From contig NZ_BMYT01000001.1 in assembly GCF_014652415.1 (NCBI RefSeq), positions 124,001 through 188,000 of the forward strand: DNA of 64,000 nt, given 5' to 3'. The stretch is from Affinundibacterium macrobrachii. Lineage in GTDB: Bacteria > Pseudomonadota > Gammaproteobacteria > Burkholderiales > Burkholderiaceae_D. A program made the position numbers and the translations under genes. Below, piece by piece: positions 50,988-59,099 of the stretch (position 1 is its first letter; every line of letters starts with the position of its first letter). The notes under the pieces are model-generated. The model was not told where the DNA came from, did no database searches, and saw only the letters and a program-made list of their open reading frames with translations.

Positions 50988-51728
50988 TTAGAAACCCAAA
51001 CTATCAAGTAGGTTGTCTACATCGTCCTGCTCGAGTGCCGCATTTGGAACGGACGGGCCTTCCATCAATTCAATGGCTTTTTCTTTCAATTCAGTTGGTG
51101 CATTATCGAGCAAGATTTGCGCTAGTTCGCGTTCAACTGCTTGCGTAATGATTAATACTTTTTTAATCAACTGACCAGTTAAATCTTGGAAGTCTTGCGC
51201 CATCATAATGTCGAGCAGGCGCGCTTTTTCTGCATCGGTCGATGCCAAGACTTTGTTGGCAAAAGATTTAGAATCAGAGGCCAATAACTTAAAGTCATCA
51301 ACACTCATTTTGCCGCTGAAGAGGGCGGCCCAACGCTCATCGATATCTTTAGCATTTTTTGCTAAGCCATCTTGTTCGGGAATGCCAGCATCGGTTGCAT
51401 TTAAGACTTTGTTTGCAGCTTGCTCGGTAAGTGTGGCTACGTATTCTAAGCGTCCTTGCGCGTCTGAGATTTGTGAAGCGACATCGGAGAGTGAGCGATC
51501 GTATCCCAGTTCACGCATGGAATCATGCATCATACGAACTAAGTTCCCAAGGCGATCAAACATGGGTTTCCCAGCTTCTCCGCCAGCTAAGTCCAGTGAT
51601 AACTTGTTGTGAGACGCATCATGTGCTGGCGCCTCAGGTTCTGGCGCAGGAGTAGGTGGGGCACTTGTATCTCTCTGACTGGACATCTCTTCAAATAATG
51701 CATCTAGATCATCTGCTGAATCTGTCAT
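50988..51728 (-). CDS. cheZ: CheY-phosphate phosphatase CheZ
   Basis: 246 residues. CheZ speeds dephosphorylation of CheY-P. A long four-helix hairpin core (about 55-215) contains MAQDFQDLTGQLIKK (about 176-190), the segment with the catalytic glutamine. A flexible tail ends in DDVDNLLDSLGF, the classic CheY-binding peptide at the extreme C-terminus. The N-terminal 45 residues are Pro/Ala-rich and disordered-looking. First gene of a two-gene unit with cheA; a CheY must be encoded elsewhere. Confidence 0.94.
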   Translation of the reverse strand: MTDSADDLDALFEEMSSQRDTSAPPTPAPEPEAPAHDASHNKLSLDLAGGEAGKPMFDRLGNLVRMMHDSMRELGYDRSLSDVASQISDAQGRLEYVATLTEQAANKVLNATDAGIPEQDGLAKNAKDIDERWAALFSGKMSVDDFKLLASDSKSFANKVLASTDAEKARLLDIMMAQDFQDLTGQLIKKVLIITQAVERELAQILLDNAPTELKEKAIELMEGPSVPNAALEQDDVDNLLDSLGF

Positions 51729-51951
51729 AATCTTTTTCTCTCCTAAATGCCAATCGTGGGGTGCAAAATACGCGTGAAAGCCTTTTGTTTTTGCTCATCG
51801 AAATTGCATCAAAATCAATCCCTAGGCATAGATGCTGCCTAATCAGAATCATTCGACAATATTTATCGATGGCAAGCTGACTTATGTGTTGTAAGGATAA
51901 CCCCGAGCAACAAAATTTGTCATCACTTTATTGTGTATTTAATGAAATTAG

Positions 51952-52398
51952 TTACGAAACTTGCGCTTTTGCAACTAGCCTCGCAACAAATTTTTCAGGC
52001 GTTTCAATAATGAATAGATTCAAGTTCTGTATTTTTCGAGCAAGCTTTAACAAAGCCTTGTCTTTTGTAACCAAAACCTGCGCGCCAGCATCTCTGCAAG
52101 TTTCTAGAAATTTTTGGTCGTCTTTGTCGCTACATACAGGAAGCTTGATTTCCTTTGTTGGATTTTCTTCCACGCAAATCAATTCATCAAAACTTGATAC
52201 AATTTGCGCGCGATTGTCGTCGTTGACTGGTAAATGTTGGTAATGCAAAACTGCCAGCCACTCATCTCTGCAATCTTGACGAGTAATTGCTGTCAGGTTG
52301 TGGCTATTTAATTCGTCTAATATTTTTTGCCAACGCGGGTCTTTGAATACAAATAAGTCTAAACAGACGTTGGTATCCAGCACGATTTTAAATGACAT
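51952..52398 (-). CDS. PIN-domain protein, putative ribonuclease toxin
   Basis: 148 residues from the ATG at 52398, chosen for AGGA 9 bases upstream; the frame runs 9 codons further without one. It is a PIN fold: VLDTNVCLDLF (first Asp) near the N-terminus, CRDEW (acidic), SDKDDQKFLETC (acidic cluster) and VLVTKDKALLKLA (final Asp). All the metal-binding acidic residues expected of PIN RNases appear present. It resembles the COG1569-type toxin components, but no small antitoxin gene lies immediately upstream or downstream, so it may be an orphan or use a distant partner. Confidence 0.8.
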   Translation of the reverse strand: MSFKIVLDTNVCLDLFVFKDPRWQKILDELNSHNLTAITRQDCRDEWLAVLHYQHLPVNDDNRAQIVSSFDELICVEENPTKEIKLPVCSDKDDQKFLETCRDAGAQVLVTKDKALLKLARKIQNLNLFIIETPEKFVARLVAKAQVS

Positions 52399-52537
52399 GA
52401 TTTTTATCCTGTTTTGATTGTGCAAGCTTTGAGCTTGTGCGCAATGATTGCCCTGTACGATTTGATACGCTTGAAAGTGTTTTTTAGTAATGTTGAATTT
52501 ATTAGCCGTTTGTACTTAATCTTCTAATTTTTGATTT

Positions 52538-53314
52538 ATGTTGATACTGCTGTCCCCCGCAAAAAGCCTTGATTTTGATTCACCAAGCATCGTAAAAACT
52601 TCTAGCGAAATACAATTCCCAAATGAGGTAAATTACTTAGCAGATATTGCTTCGCAATTGTCTGCGTCAGATTTACAAACTTTGATGAAAATATCGCCAA
52701 GCCTAGCCAATTTAAATGTGGAGCGTTTTACAAATCTGGTTGATAGCGAAGCGCCAAAACTGACAAGACAAGCGGTATTTGCTTTTGATGGTGATGTCTA
52801 CTCTGGCTTGCAAGCGCGATCTTTGGCAAAGAAAGAAATTAATTATTTGCAAAAGAATCTGCGGATTCTATCAGGCTTGTATGGTTTGCTAAGACCTTTA
52901 GATCTTATTCAAGCTTATCGCTTGGAGATGGGAACTGCATTAAAAAATGTGGCTGGCAATAATTTATATGCATACTGGTCAGAAAAATTAACTGCGCATT
53001 TAAATGCGGAGATCGAAACGCTAGGCGCAAAATTTCTAGTTAATTTGGCTTCGGAAGAATATGCAAAAGCGATTGAGCTCAAAGCTTTAAGCATCCCCGT
53101 TATTCATCCAATTTTTCAAGATTATTCTAGTGGACGATACAAGGTCATATCGTTCTTTGCAAAAAGAGCACGTGGCAGCATGGTGAGATTTTGTGCTGTC
53201 AATCAAATTAAAAGCGCCGCAAAGCTGAAAGATTTTGCGGAGGATGGCTACCAATTCGTAGAGGAAGAATCTACTGCGTTGCAGTATGTTTTCCGTCGTA
53301 AAGAAGCCCTTTAA
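52538..53314 (+). CDS. yaaA: Peroxide stress protein YaaA
   Basis: 258 residues, family length. YaaA lowers intracellular free iron and limits Fenton damage under peroxide stress in E. coli, and has a DNA-binding cantaloupe fold (established). Typical segments: MLILLSPAKSLDF at the start, GDVYSGLQARSL, LRILSGLYGLLRPLDLIQAYRLEM (as ILSGLYGLLRP) and FFAKRARGSMVRF near the C-terminus. No ribosome-binding site is apparent before the ATG. Followed 4 bases later by a strong bidirectional terminator. Confidence 0.94.
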   Translation: MLILLSPAKSLDFDSPSIVKTSSEIQFPNEVNYLADIASQLSASDLQTLMKISPSLANLNVERFTNLVDSEAPKLTRQAVFAFDGDVYSGLQARSLAKKEINYLQKNLRILSGLYGLLRPLDLIQAYRLEMGTALKNVAGNNLYAYWSEKLTAHLNAEIETLGAKFLVNLASEEYAKAIELKALSIPVIHPIFQDYSSGRYKVISFFAKRARGSMVRFCAVNQIKSAAKLKDFAEDGYQFVEEESTALQYVFRRKEAL

Positions 53315-53317
53315 AAA

Positions 53318-53349
53318 AATAAAGCCTCAAAATAATTTGAGGCTTTATT
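53318..53349. terminator. Bidirectional terminator between yaaA and bamD
   Basis: AATAAAGCCTCAAA (53318-53331) pairs with TTTGAGGCTTTATT (53336-53349) around a 4-nt loop: a 14-bp stem flanked by A-rich and T-rich DNA, between convergent genes. Confidence 0.85.
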
Positions 53350-53380
53350 AGTAGGTGTATCTATTTTCTTTGAATCCAAT

Positions 53381-53410
53381 TTAGCTCACTGAGTTTTAGC
53401 TCACTGAGTT
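53381..53410. repeat. 15-bp perfect tandem duplication at the bamD 3' end
   Basis: TTAGCTCACTGAGTT occurs twice in direct succession (53381-53395 and 53396-53410), followed by AGCTC, the start of a partial third copy. The second copy runs into the bamD stop codon (53409-53411), so the duplication lies just 3' of the coding sequence and does not alter the protein. Confidence 0.9.
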
Positions 53411-54206
53411 AGCTCCAAAATTTCCACCAAGCTTTTTTGCTGCCATAGGTTTCTAAAAGCGTACTTTTCGGGAAGTTGCTGGTAAACACGCGTTTCGCAT
53501 CATCGCGCAATTCGACCATTCCCATTCCATCATAGGCTTTAATTAATACAACTAAAGCTTCTTCAACCGCTGGCGCATCTGGATATTCTTTGATCGCAGA
53601 TTGCGCGCGGTTTGCTGCGGCAACGAAGGCATTTCTACGCAAATAGTATTTTGCTACGTGTAAGTCATATTGCGCCAATGCATTTACCAAATACTTCATG
53701 CGTGCGATCGCATCTGGCGTATACTTACTATTTGGAAATCTGACTGCTAATTCTTTAAACGCATCAAATGAATCGCGCGTCGCTTTTGGATCACGTTCGG
53801 TTACATCTTGATTGGCGATAAAGCTAAAAAAGCCCATATCGTCATTAAAATTGATTAATCCACGTAGATAGTACATGTAATCAACGTTGGCGTGATTGGG
53901 GTGTAATTTAATGAAACGATCAACTGCCGCTAAAGCTTGTGCTTGATCGCCTTGTTTATAGTGTGCATAAGCGATTTCTAATTGTGCTTGCTGAGCGTAA
54001 GCGCCAAAAGGAAAGCGGGATTCGAGTTTTTCGAATAATTGTACTGAGCGATCGTAAGATCCGGATGCTAATTCATCCTTTGCTTCAGCGTATAATTTCT
54101 CAGCGGTCCAATTCTTACTTTCCTCTACTTTGTCACCGAAAATACCGCAACCTGCCAGTGAAAAAGATAGGGCCAAACCTAACAATTTTATATATTTAAT
54201 GTGCAT
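53409..54206 (-). CDS. bamD: Outer membrane protein assembly factor BamD
   Basis: 265 residues. An outer-membrane lipoprotein of the BAM complex that inserts beta-barrel proteins. Lipobox LAGC (Cys20) after a short signal, then five TPR-like repeats (about 32-240; for example LYAEAKDELASGSYDRSVQLFEKL as AKDELASGSYDRSV, and QLEIAYAHYKQGDQAQAL). It has the family segment HPNHANVDYMYYLRGL. The C-terminal end WWKFWS is aromatic. Only 42 bp separate its start from that of the divergent rluD gene. Confidence 0.95.
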   Translation of the reverse strand: MHIKYIKLLGLALSFSLAGCGIFGDKVEESKNWTAEKLYAEAKDELASGSYDRSVQLFEKLESRFPFGAYAQQAQLEIAYAHYKQGDQAQALAAVDRFIKLHPNHANVDYMYYLRGLINFNDDMGFFSFIANQDVTERDPKATRDSFDAFKELAVRFPNSKYTPDAIARMKYLVNALAQYDLHVAKYYLRRNAFVAAANRAQSAIKEYPDAPAVEEALVVLIKAYDGMGMVELRDDAKRVFTSNFPKSTLLETYGSKKAWWKFWS

Positions 54207-54248
54207 AAACTTTGCATGTGCATGAGAATAATTTACGGATTATAGCCG

Positions 54249-55283
54249 ATGGTAAATAATGTTATACCAAAAGACCAAATGATTTTAACCGATACTGAAC
54301 TAGAACTTGATGAAATTGATCAGGAAGAATCAATTAAGTCAGATCAAGGGAATGATCCGATTAGTTTAATCTTGCCTGATAGTATTTGTGGTGATCGTTT
54401 AGATAAAGTCTTGTCAAAGTTGGTTCCACAATTTTCTCGTGGACGCCTGCAACAATGGATTGAAGACGGACACGTACAAGTTGATGGCAAAACATCGAAG
54501 ATCAAAACGACGATGCTCGGTGGCGAGTTAATCACAATTCAACCGCAGCTTGCGGCTGAAGATAATGCTTTTGTGCCGGAAGATATCCCGTTAACTATTG
54601 TTTATGAAGATGATGCAATTCTGGTTATTAATAAGCCAGCAGGTTTAGTTGTGCATCCTGGGGCAGGGAACTGGTCTGGTACCTTGCTGAACGGATTATT
54701 GTTTCATCGACCAGCGCTAGCCAGTGTGCCGCGTGCCGGCATTGTGCATCGACTTGATAAGGACACCTCAGGTTTGATGGTGGTTGGTAAAACTATCATG
54801 GCGCAAACCGAATTGGTGCGTCAGTTGCAAGCACGTACGGTAAAGCGCGAGTACGCTGCTTTAGTTTGGGGAACACCTAACGCTTCGGGAACCATTGACG
54901 CGGCGATGACGAGACACTCCAGAGATCGCTTGAAGATGGCTGTTTCTCAAAGTGTTTTAGCCAAGCCAGCCATAACGCATTTTCAAAGATTGGCGACTGG
55001 CATGCTGGAAAAATTTCCGGTTTGCTTGCTTGCATGTCATTTAGAAACGGGACGTACGCACCAAATTCGTGTACATATGTCCTCGTCCGGATTTCCTTTG
55101 GTTGGCGACACTTTGTATGGCAAGCAGCATCTAGCTCGATTTTTCCCGCGCCAAGCACTACAAGCACGTAAATTAGGATTGGTTCATCCAGTAACCCATC
55201 AGACGATTGAGTGGGTGATACCTTTAGAGTCCGATTTCATTGAATTGTTAAGCCGTGCAGGAATGTCTGAATCATGGCTATGA
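54249..55283 (+). CDS. rluD: 23S rRNA pseudouridine synthase RluD
   Basis: 344 residues. RluD makes pseudouridines 1911, 1915 and 1917 in helix 69 of 23S rRNA. N-terminal acidic extension (about 1-45), an S4 domain (about 46-105, GDRLDKVLSKLVPQFSRGRL), and the catalytic domain with HRLDKDTSGL (catalytic Asp, about 167-176) and TGRTHQIRVH. It is slightly longer than E. coli RluD because of the acidic N-terminus; an internal ATG near 54279 is another possible start. bamD-rluD divergent followed by pgeF is a conserved arrangement. It overlaps pgeF by 10 bp. Confidence 0.94.
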   Translation: MVNNVIPKDQMILTDTELELDEIDQEESIKSDQGNDPISLILPDSICGDRLDKVLSKLVPQFSRGRLQQWIEDGHVQVDGKTSKIKTTMLGGELITIQPQLAAEDNAFVPEDIPLTIVYEDDAILVINKPAGLVVHPGAGNWSGTLLNGLLFHRPALASVPRAGIVHRLDKDTSGLMVVGKTIMAQTELVRQLQARTVKREYAALVWGTPNASGTIDAAMTRHSRDRLKMAVSQSVLAKPAITHFQRLATGMLEKFPVCLLACHLETGRTHQIRVHMSSSGFPLVGDTLYGKQHLARFFPRQALQARKLGLVHPVTHQTIEWVIPLESDFIELLSRAGMSESWL

Positions 55284-56059
55284 TTTTAGATGACGACACA
55301 GGCTTGATGCTAATTAAGCCTGATTGGCCCGATTGTCCAACAAATGTGCAGGCTTTTTCTAGTACGCGAGTTGGTGGGGTGAGCCTAGCACCTTATGGTG
55401 ATGTGAGTGGTGATGCTGGCCTTAATCTGGGTGATCATGTTGGCGACTTAGACGAATCAGTTCAATTAAATCGCGCATGTATTGCCGAATATATGCCGCA
55501 GCCTGTCATCTTCTTATCACAAATTCATGGCAACATGGCAGTCAATCTTGCGCAACATTCGCATACGAATCCTGTGCAGGCGGATGCTTGTTATACCAAT
55601 TTGCCGAATCAGACCTGTGCAGTACTAACAGCGGATTGCTTACCCATTTTGCTTGCTTCTTTAGATGGCAAATATGTTGCGGCGATTCATGCGGGTTGGC
55701 GTGGCTTAGCCAATGGAGTCATCCAAAATACTTTGCAAGAGTTACGCGTGAAAACGGATGCTGAATTTACTGCTTGGTTTGGTCCTGCAATTGGATCGAA
55801 CGCGTTTGAGGTTGGTCAAGAGGTATTTGATCAATTCGTTCAACAATCGAATGAGCATCGTGCTAGCTTTAAACCAGCAAAATCAAGCGGTAAATTTTTG
55901 GCAGACATTTATGGATTAGCGCGTCATATCTTACACGGTTGTGGCGTTCAACGAATACATGGAGGCCAGTACTGTACTTATGAAGAAGAGACACTTTTTT
56001 ACTCTTACCGGCGCGATGGAATCACTGGTCGTATGGCAAGTTGGATTTGGCTTGAGTAG
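55274..56059 (+). CDS. pgeF: PgeF/YfiH-family multicopper-type protein
   Basis: 261 residues of the laccase-domain family. YfiH (PgeF) influences peptidoglycan composition in E. coli by correcting Ser-for-Ala misincorporation, and homologues act as purine nucleoside phosphorylases/adenosine deaminases (established). Conserved metal-site residues are visible: SQIHGN (His), TADCLPI (Cys), AIHAGWRG (His) and QYCTYEEETLFYSYRRDG near the C-terminus. It starts inside the rluD end (ATGGCTATGA), so translation is coupled; a second ATG two codons later is also possible. Confidence 0.92.
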   Translation: MAMILDDDTGLMLIKPDWPDCPTNVQAFSSTRVGGVSLAPYGDVSGDAGLNLGDHVGDLDESVQLNRACIAEYMPQPVIFLSQIHGNMAVNLAQHSHTNPVQADACYTNLPNQTCAVLTADCLPILLASLDGKYVAAIHAGWRGLANGVIQNTLQELRVKTDAEFTAWFGPAIGSNAFEVGQEVFDQFVQQSNEHRASFKPAKSSGKFLADIYGLARHILHGCGVQRIHGGQYCTYEEETLFYSYRRDGITGRMASWIWLE

Positions 56060-56065
56060 CGTGTG

Positions 56066-56290
56066 CTATTGATTGTTCTCATGTCGTTGTCGCTCTTCCA
56101 AAGCAGCGCGCTCACGTTCTTTGATCTGACGTTTACGCGCAGGAGAACTGAGAATATAAAGAACTAAGCCTAGTGGTATAACGCAATAAAAAATAAAAGT
56201 CATGACCCCAGCGATAAACGAGGATTCCGCTAAAGACATCAAGAGTACGACATAAATCCACGCGATTGCGATAAGATATAAGAAAGCCAT
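56066..56290 (-). CDS. Small two-helix membrane protein of unknown function
   Basis: 74 residues. Two predicted membrane segments (about 3-25 and 29-50: LYLIAIAWIYVVLLMSL and VMTFIFYCVIPLGLVLYIL) and a strongly charged cytoplasmic tail (ARKRQIKERERAALEERQRH). The hydrophobic pattern and charge arrangement look like a real protein. No family was recognised with certainty. It lies on the minus strand between pgeF and phaC and is convergent with pgeF. Confidence 0.65.
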   Translation of the reverse strand: MAFLYLIAIAWIYVVLLMSLAESSFIAGVMTFIFYCVIPLGLVLYILSSPARKRQIKERERAALEERQRHENNQ

Positions 56291-56343
56291 AGTTGTTCTA
56301 TTAGATGTTTCGTTTTAAATGTTCGGTTTTAAATGGTCGATCG

Positions 56344-56364
56344 ATTGTCGAAAGCATCGACAAT
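56344..56364. promoter_or_regulatory. Inverted repeat upstream of phaC
   Basis: ATTGTCGA (56344-56351) and TCGACAAT (56357-56364) form an 8-bp perfect dyad with a 5-bp spacer, 26 bases before the phaC ATG and just before its GAGGA ribosome-binding site. TATAAC (56370-56375) directly behind it could be a -10. Operator for a repressor such as PhaR, or an mRNA hairpin, are both possible. Confidence 0.4.
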
Positions 56365-56389
56365 ACTCTATAACGAGGAAAATTGCATA

Positions 56390-58123
56390 ATGAGTGACAC
56401 TTCTCAGTCGATGTACATGAATTGGATGCAGGAATTAATCAAGCATAGCCCTATGCAAGAGTGGATGAAAAATGCGGGTGTGGGAGTGCAAAATCCTTTT
56501 GCGCCAGACTCATCAATTCTCGCTAGTTTAAAAGAATACGGTGCTGAAATCGATCCTGCTGTTCTCAGTCGATTGCAATCCGAGTACTTCATTGAACTTG
56601 GTAATCTTTGGAAAGATTTTATCGCTGCCAAGTTGCCACAATTTGATGATCGACGTTTTTCCGCCAGCAATTGGCATGAGCAAACAAATCATGCTTATAA
56701 CGTCGCAATTTACTTATTGAATGCGCGTTTTCTCAGTTTGCTGGCTGAATCAGTGCAAGCACCAGAAAAGAAAAAACAAAAAATACGATTCGCTGTACAG
56801 CAAATGGTTGACGCGATGTCGCCAGCTAATTTTCTCGCCACCAATCCCGAAGCGCAAGCCAAGCTGATTGAAACGAAAGGCGAAAGTTTAATGTCGGGCA
56901 TTGCGCTGATGCTGGAAGATTTGCAAAAGGGACGCATCTCATTGACTGATGAGTCTGCCTTCGAAGTTGGCAAAAATGTGGCGACGACGGAAGGCGCAGT
57001 CGTCTTTGAAAATCGCTTGTTCCAATTGATTCAATATAAGCCTTTAACAAAAACCGTGCATCAGCGCCCCCTGTTGATGGTGCCGCCATGTATTAACAAG
57101 TTCTACATTTTAGATCTGCAACCAGAGAATTCATTGGTGCGTTATGCCGTAGAACAAGGGCACACGGTGTTTTTGGTTTCTTGGGCTAATCCTGATCAAA
57201 CTATGTCAGACCTTACGTGGGATGACTATATCGAACAAGGCGCAATCAAGGCGATTGAAGTCGCGCAAGGAATTAGTAAGCAAGACAAATTGAATGTGTT
57301 TGGTTTTTGCGTTGGCGGCACCATCGTATCAACCGCGTTGTCAGTATTAGCAGATCGGGGTATTCATCCAGCGAGCAGTTTAACTTTGTTAACGACTTTG
57401 TTAGATTTTTCCAATACTGGTGTGCTTGATGTGTTTGTCGATGAGCTACAGGTAAGCATGCGTGAACAGACACTAGGACACGGCGGCTTGATGCCAGGAC
57501 GCGATTTGGCAAGTACGTTTTCTAGTTTGCGGCCAAACGATTTGGTGTGGAACTACGTTCAATCCAATTATTTGAAAGGACAAAAACCACCTGCATTTGA
57601 TCTCTTGTATTGGAACTCTGACAGCACTAATTTGCCTGGGCCTATGTTTTGCTGGTACTTGCGCAACACCTATCTTGAAAATAGCCTCAAAGTTCCGGGT
57701 AAATTAACCGTGGCAGGTAATAAAGTTGATTTGTCTAAGATTGATGCCCCAGTTTTCATTTATGGCTCTAAAGAAGATCATATTGTTCCTTGGCAGGCGG
57801 CTTTCGCCTCGATGAGCTTATTAAATCCGAAGAAAAAAGCTCGAAATCGTTTTGTATTAGGTGCATCGGGTCATATCGCTGGAGTTATCAATCCAGCTTC
57901 AAAAAATAAACGCAATTACTGGATTAATGATCAATCCGCAGTCGATGCGCAATCTTGGTTGGATGCAGCTACAGAGTGTCCCGGTAGCTGGTGGCCACAA
58001 TGGGCAACATTTTTAAAAGAAAATGCAGGGAAAATGGTAAAAGCGCCCGCGAAACTAGGGGCGGTAGGGTATAGTGAGTTAGAGTCCGCACCAGGACGAT
58101 ATGTCAAAGTACGTGCAGATTAA
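56390..58123 (+). CDS. phaC: Class I poly(3-hydroxyalkanoate) polymerase
   Basis: 577 residues. Polymerises (R)-3-hydroxyacyl-CoA, usually hydroxybutyryl-CoA, into storage granules. The N-terminal domain (about 1-200) is followed by an alpha/beta-hydrolase catalytic domain with the lipase-like box GFCVGG (Cys307 nucleophile), KEDHIVPW (Asp) and GASGHIAGVINP (His). The W at SWWPQW marks class I. The start at 56390 is chosen for GAGGA 10 bases upstream; 19 upstream codons are open but unlike PhaC. Followed by phaB after 67 bp. Confidence 0.96.
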   Translation: MSDTSQSMYMNWMQELIKHSPMQEWMKNAGVGVQNPFAPDSSILASLKEYGAEIDPAVLSRLQSEYFIELGNLWKDFIAAKLPQFDDRRFSASNWHEQTNHAYNVAIYLLNARFLSLLAESVQAPEKKKQKIRFAVQQMVDAMSPANFLATNPEAQAKLIETKGESLMSGIALMLEDLQKGRISLTDESAFEVGKNVATTEGAVVFENRLFQLIQYKPLTKTVHQRPLLMVPPCINKFYILDLQPENSLVRYAVEQGHTVFLVSWANPDQTMSDLTWDDYIEQGAIKAIEVAQGISKQDKLNVFGFCVGGTIVSTALSVLADRGIHPASSLTLLTTLLDFSNTGVLDVFVDELQVSMREQTLGHGGLMPGRDLASTFSSLRPNDLVWNYVQSNYLKGQKPPAFDLLYWNSDSTNLPGPMFCWYLRNTYLENSLKVPGKLTVAGNKVDLSKIDAPVFIYGSKEDHIVPWQAAFASMSLLNPKKKARNRFVLGASGHIAGVINPASKNKRNYWINDQSAVDAQSWLDAATECPGSWWPQWATFLKENAGKMVKAPAKLGAVGYSELESAPGRYVKVRAD

Positions 58124-58190
58124 TTGATCTGGTAAATTTGTTTACCGATTCGTGTAGTAGTGCCTTTTATAAAAACTCTGGAGATTAAGT

Positions 58191-58931
58191 ATGTCAAAGC
58201 GAATTGCTTATGTAACAGGTGGTATGGGCGGTATTGGGACGCCAATTTGTAAACGTTTATGTAAAGATGGTTATACAGTCGTCGCAGGATGCGGTCCAAA
58301 CTCTCCACGTAAAGATAAATGGTTAGCCGACATGCGTGCTGAAGGTTTTGATGTGCATGCGTCTGAAGGTAATGTGTCAGATTGGGAATCAACGCGTGCA
58401 GCTTTTGAAAAAGTACGTGCTGAAATTGGTGAAATTGATGTGTTAGTAAATAACGCAGGCATTACCCGTGATGGTCAGTTCCGTAAGATGAGCAAGGCCG
58501 ATTGGGATGCCGTTATCGACACTAATTTGAATTCCTTGTTCAATGTCACGAAACAAGTAATCGAAAGCATGGTTGATCGTGGCTGGGGGCGTATCATTAA
58601 TATTTCTTCTGTGAATGGGCAGAAGGGACAGTTTGGACAAACCAATTACTCCACGGCTAAAGCTGGTATCCATGGTTTTACGATGGCGTTGGCACAAGAA
58701 GTAGCGACCAAAGGAGTTACGGTTAATACAGTTTCACCAGGTTACGTTGGTACCGATATGGTTCGCGCAATTCGCCCAGACGTGTTGGAGAAAATTGTTG
58801 CGGGAATTCCTGTCAAACGATTAGCAGAACCTGAAGAGATCGCGTCGATTGTTGCGTGGATTGCATCGGATGAAGGCGGCTATGCTACCGGTTCTGACTT
58901 CTCAATTAACGGCGGTTTGCATATGGGATAA
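58191..58931 (+). CDS. phaB: Acetoacetyl-CoA reductase
   Basis: 246 residues of a short-chain dehydrogenase that reduces acetoacetyl-CoA to (R)-3-hydroxybutyryl-CoA with NADPH. TGGMGGIG is the cofactor-binding motif (about 9-16), NNAG at about 87-90, and the active site has Ser (ISSVNG) and YSTAK (about 149-153). PhaB-specific features are CGPNSPRKDKW after the second strand and INGGLHM at the C-terminus. A ribosome-binding site (GGAGATTAAGT) precedes the ATG. The thiolase gene phaA, often between phaC and phaB, is absent here. Confidence 0.95.
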   Translation: MSKRIAYVTGGMGGIGTPICKRLCKDGYTVVAGCGPNSPRKDKWLADMRAEGFDVHASEGNVSDWESTRAAFEKVRAEIGEIDVLVNNAGITRDGQFRKMSKADWDAVIDTNLNSLFNVTKQVIESMVDRGWGRIINISSVNGQKGQFGQTNYSTAKAGIHGFTMALAQEVATKGVTVNTVSPGYVGTDMVRAIRPDVLEKIVAGIPVKRLAEPEEIASIVAWIASDEGGYATGSDFSINGGLHMG

Positions 58932-58979
58932 GCATTCGGCATTGGTCGAATGAACTATTTCTAAGAATTTTGCACTAAG

Positions 58980-58985
58980 TATAAT
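58980..58985 (+). promoter_or_regulatory. -10 element upstream of phaR
   Basis: A perfect TATAAT in the 168-bp gap between phaB and phaR; the -35 is weak. Transcription would start near 58992 and include the stem-loop at 59025, giving a leader of about 108 nt before phaR. Confidence 0.4.
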
Positions 58986-59024
58986 GCTGCAAGTTAGTAC
59001 ATAGCTTTGCGCGAAATTCACCCA

Positions 59025-59060
59025 AGATGCTTATGATGAAGTGGGGATTCATAAGCATCT
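59025..59060. promoter_or_regulatory. 12-bp inverted repeat between phaB and phaR
   Basis: AGATGCTTATGA (59025-59036) and TCATAAGCATCT (59049-59060) are perfectly complementary around a 12-nt spacer, ending 39 bases before the phaR start. CAGTTTTATTC follows, so it might be a terminator for the phaC-phaB transcript. It could equally be a PhaR operator or an attenuator in the phaR leader. Confidence 0.6.
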
Positions 59061-59099
59061 CAGTTTTATTCTTTAATGCAGTTTTTGAACGAGAATGCA

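Noticed and set aside
51729..51951. Flagellar sigma-28 promoter upstream of cheZ
   Set aside because: An ATCGATAA-like -10 was seen, but no TAAA-type -35 at the required spacing.
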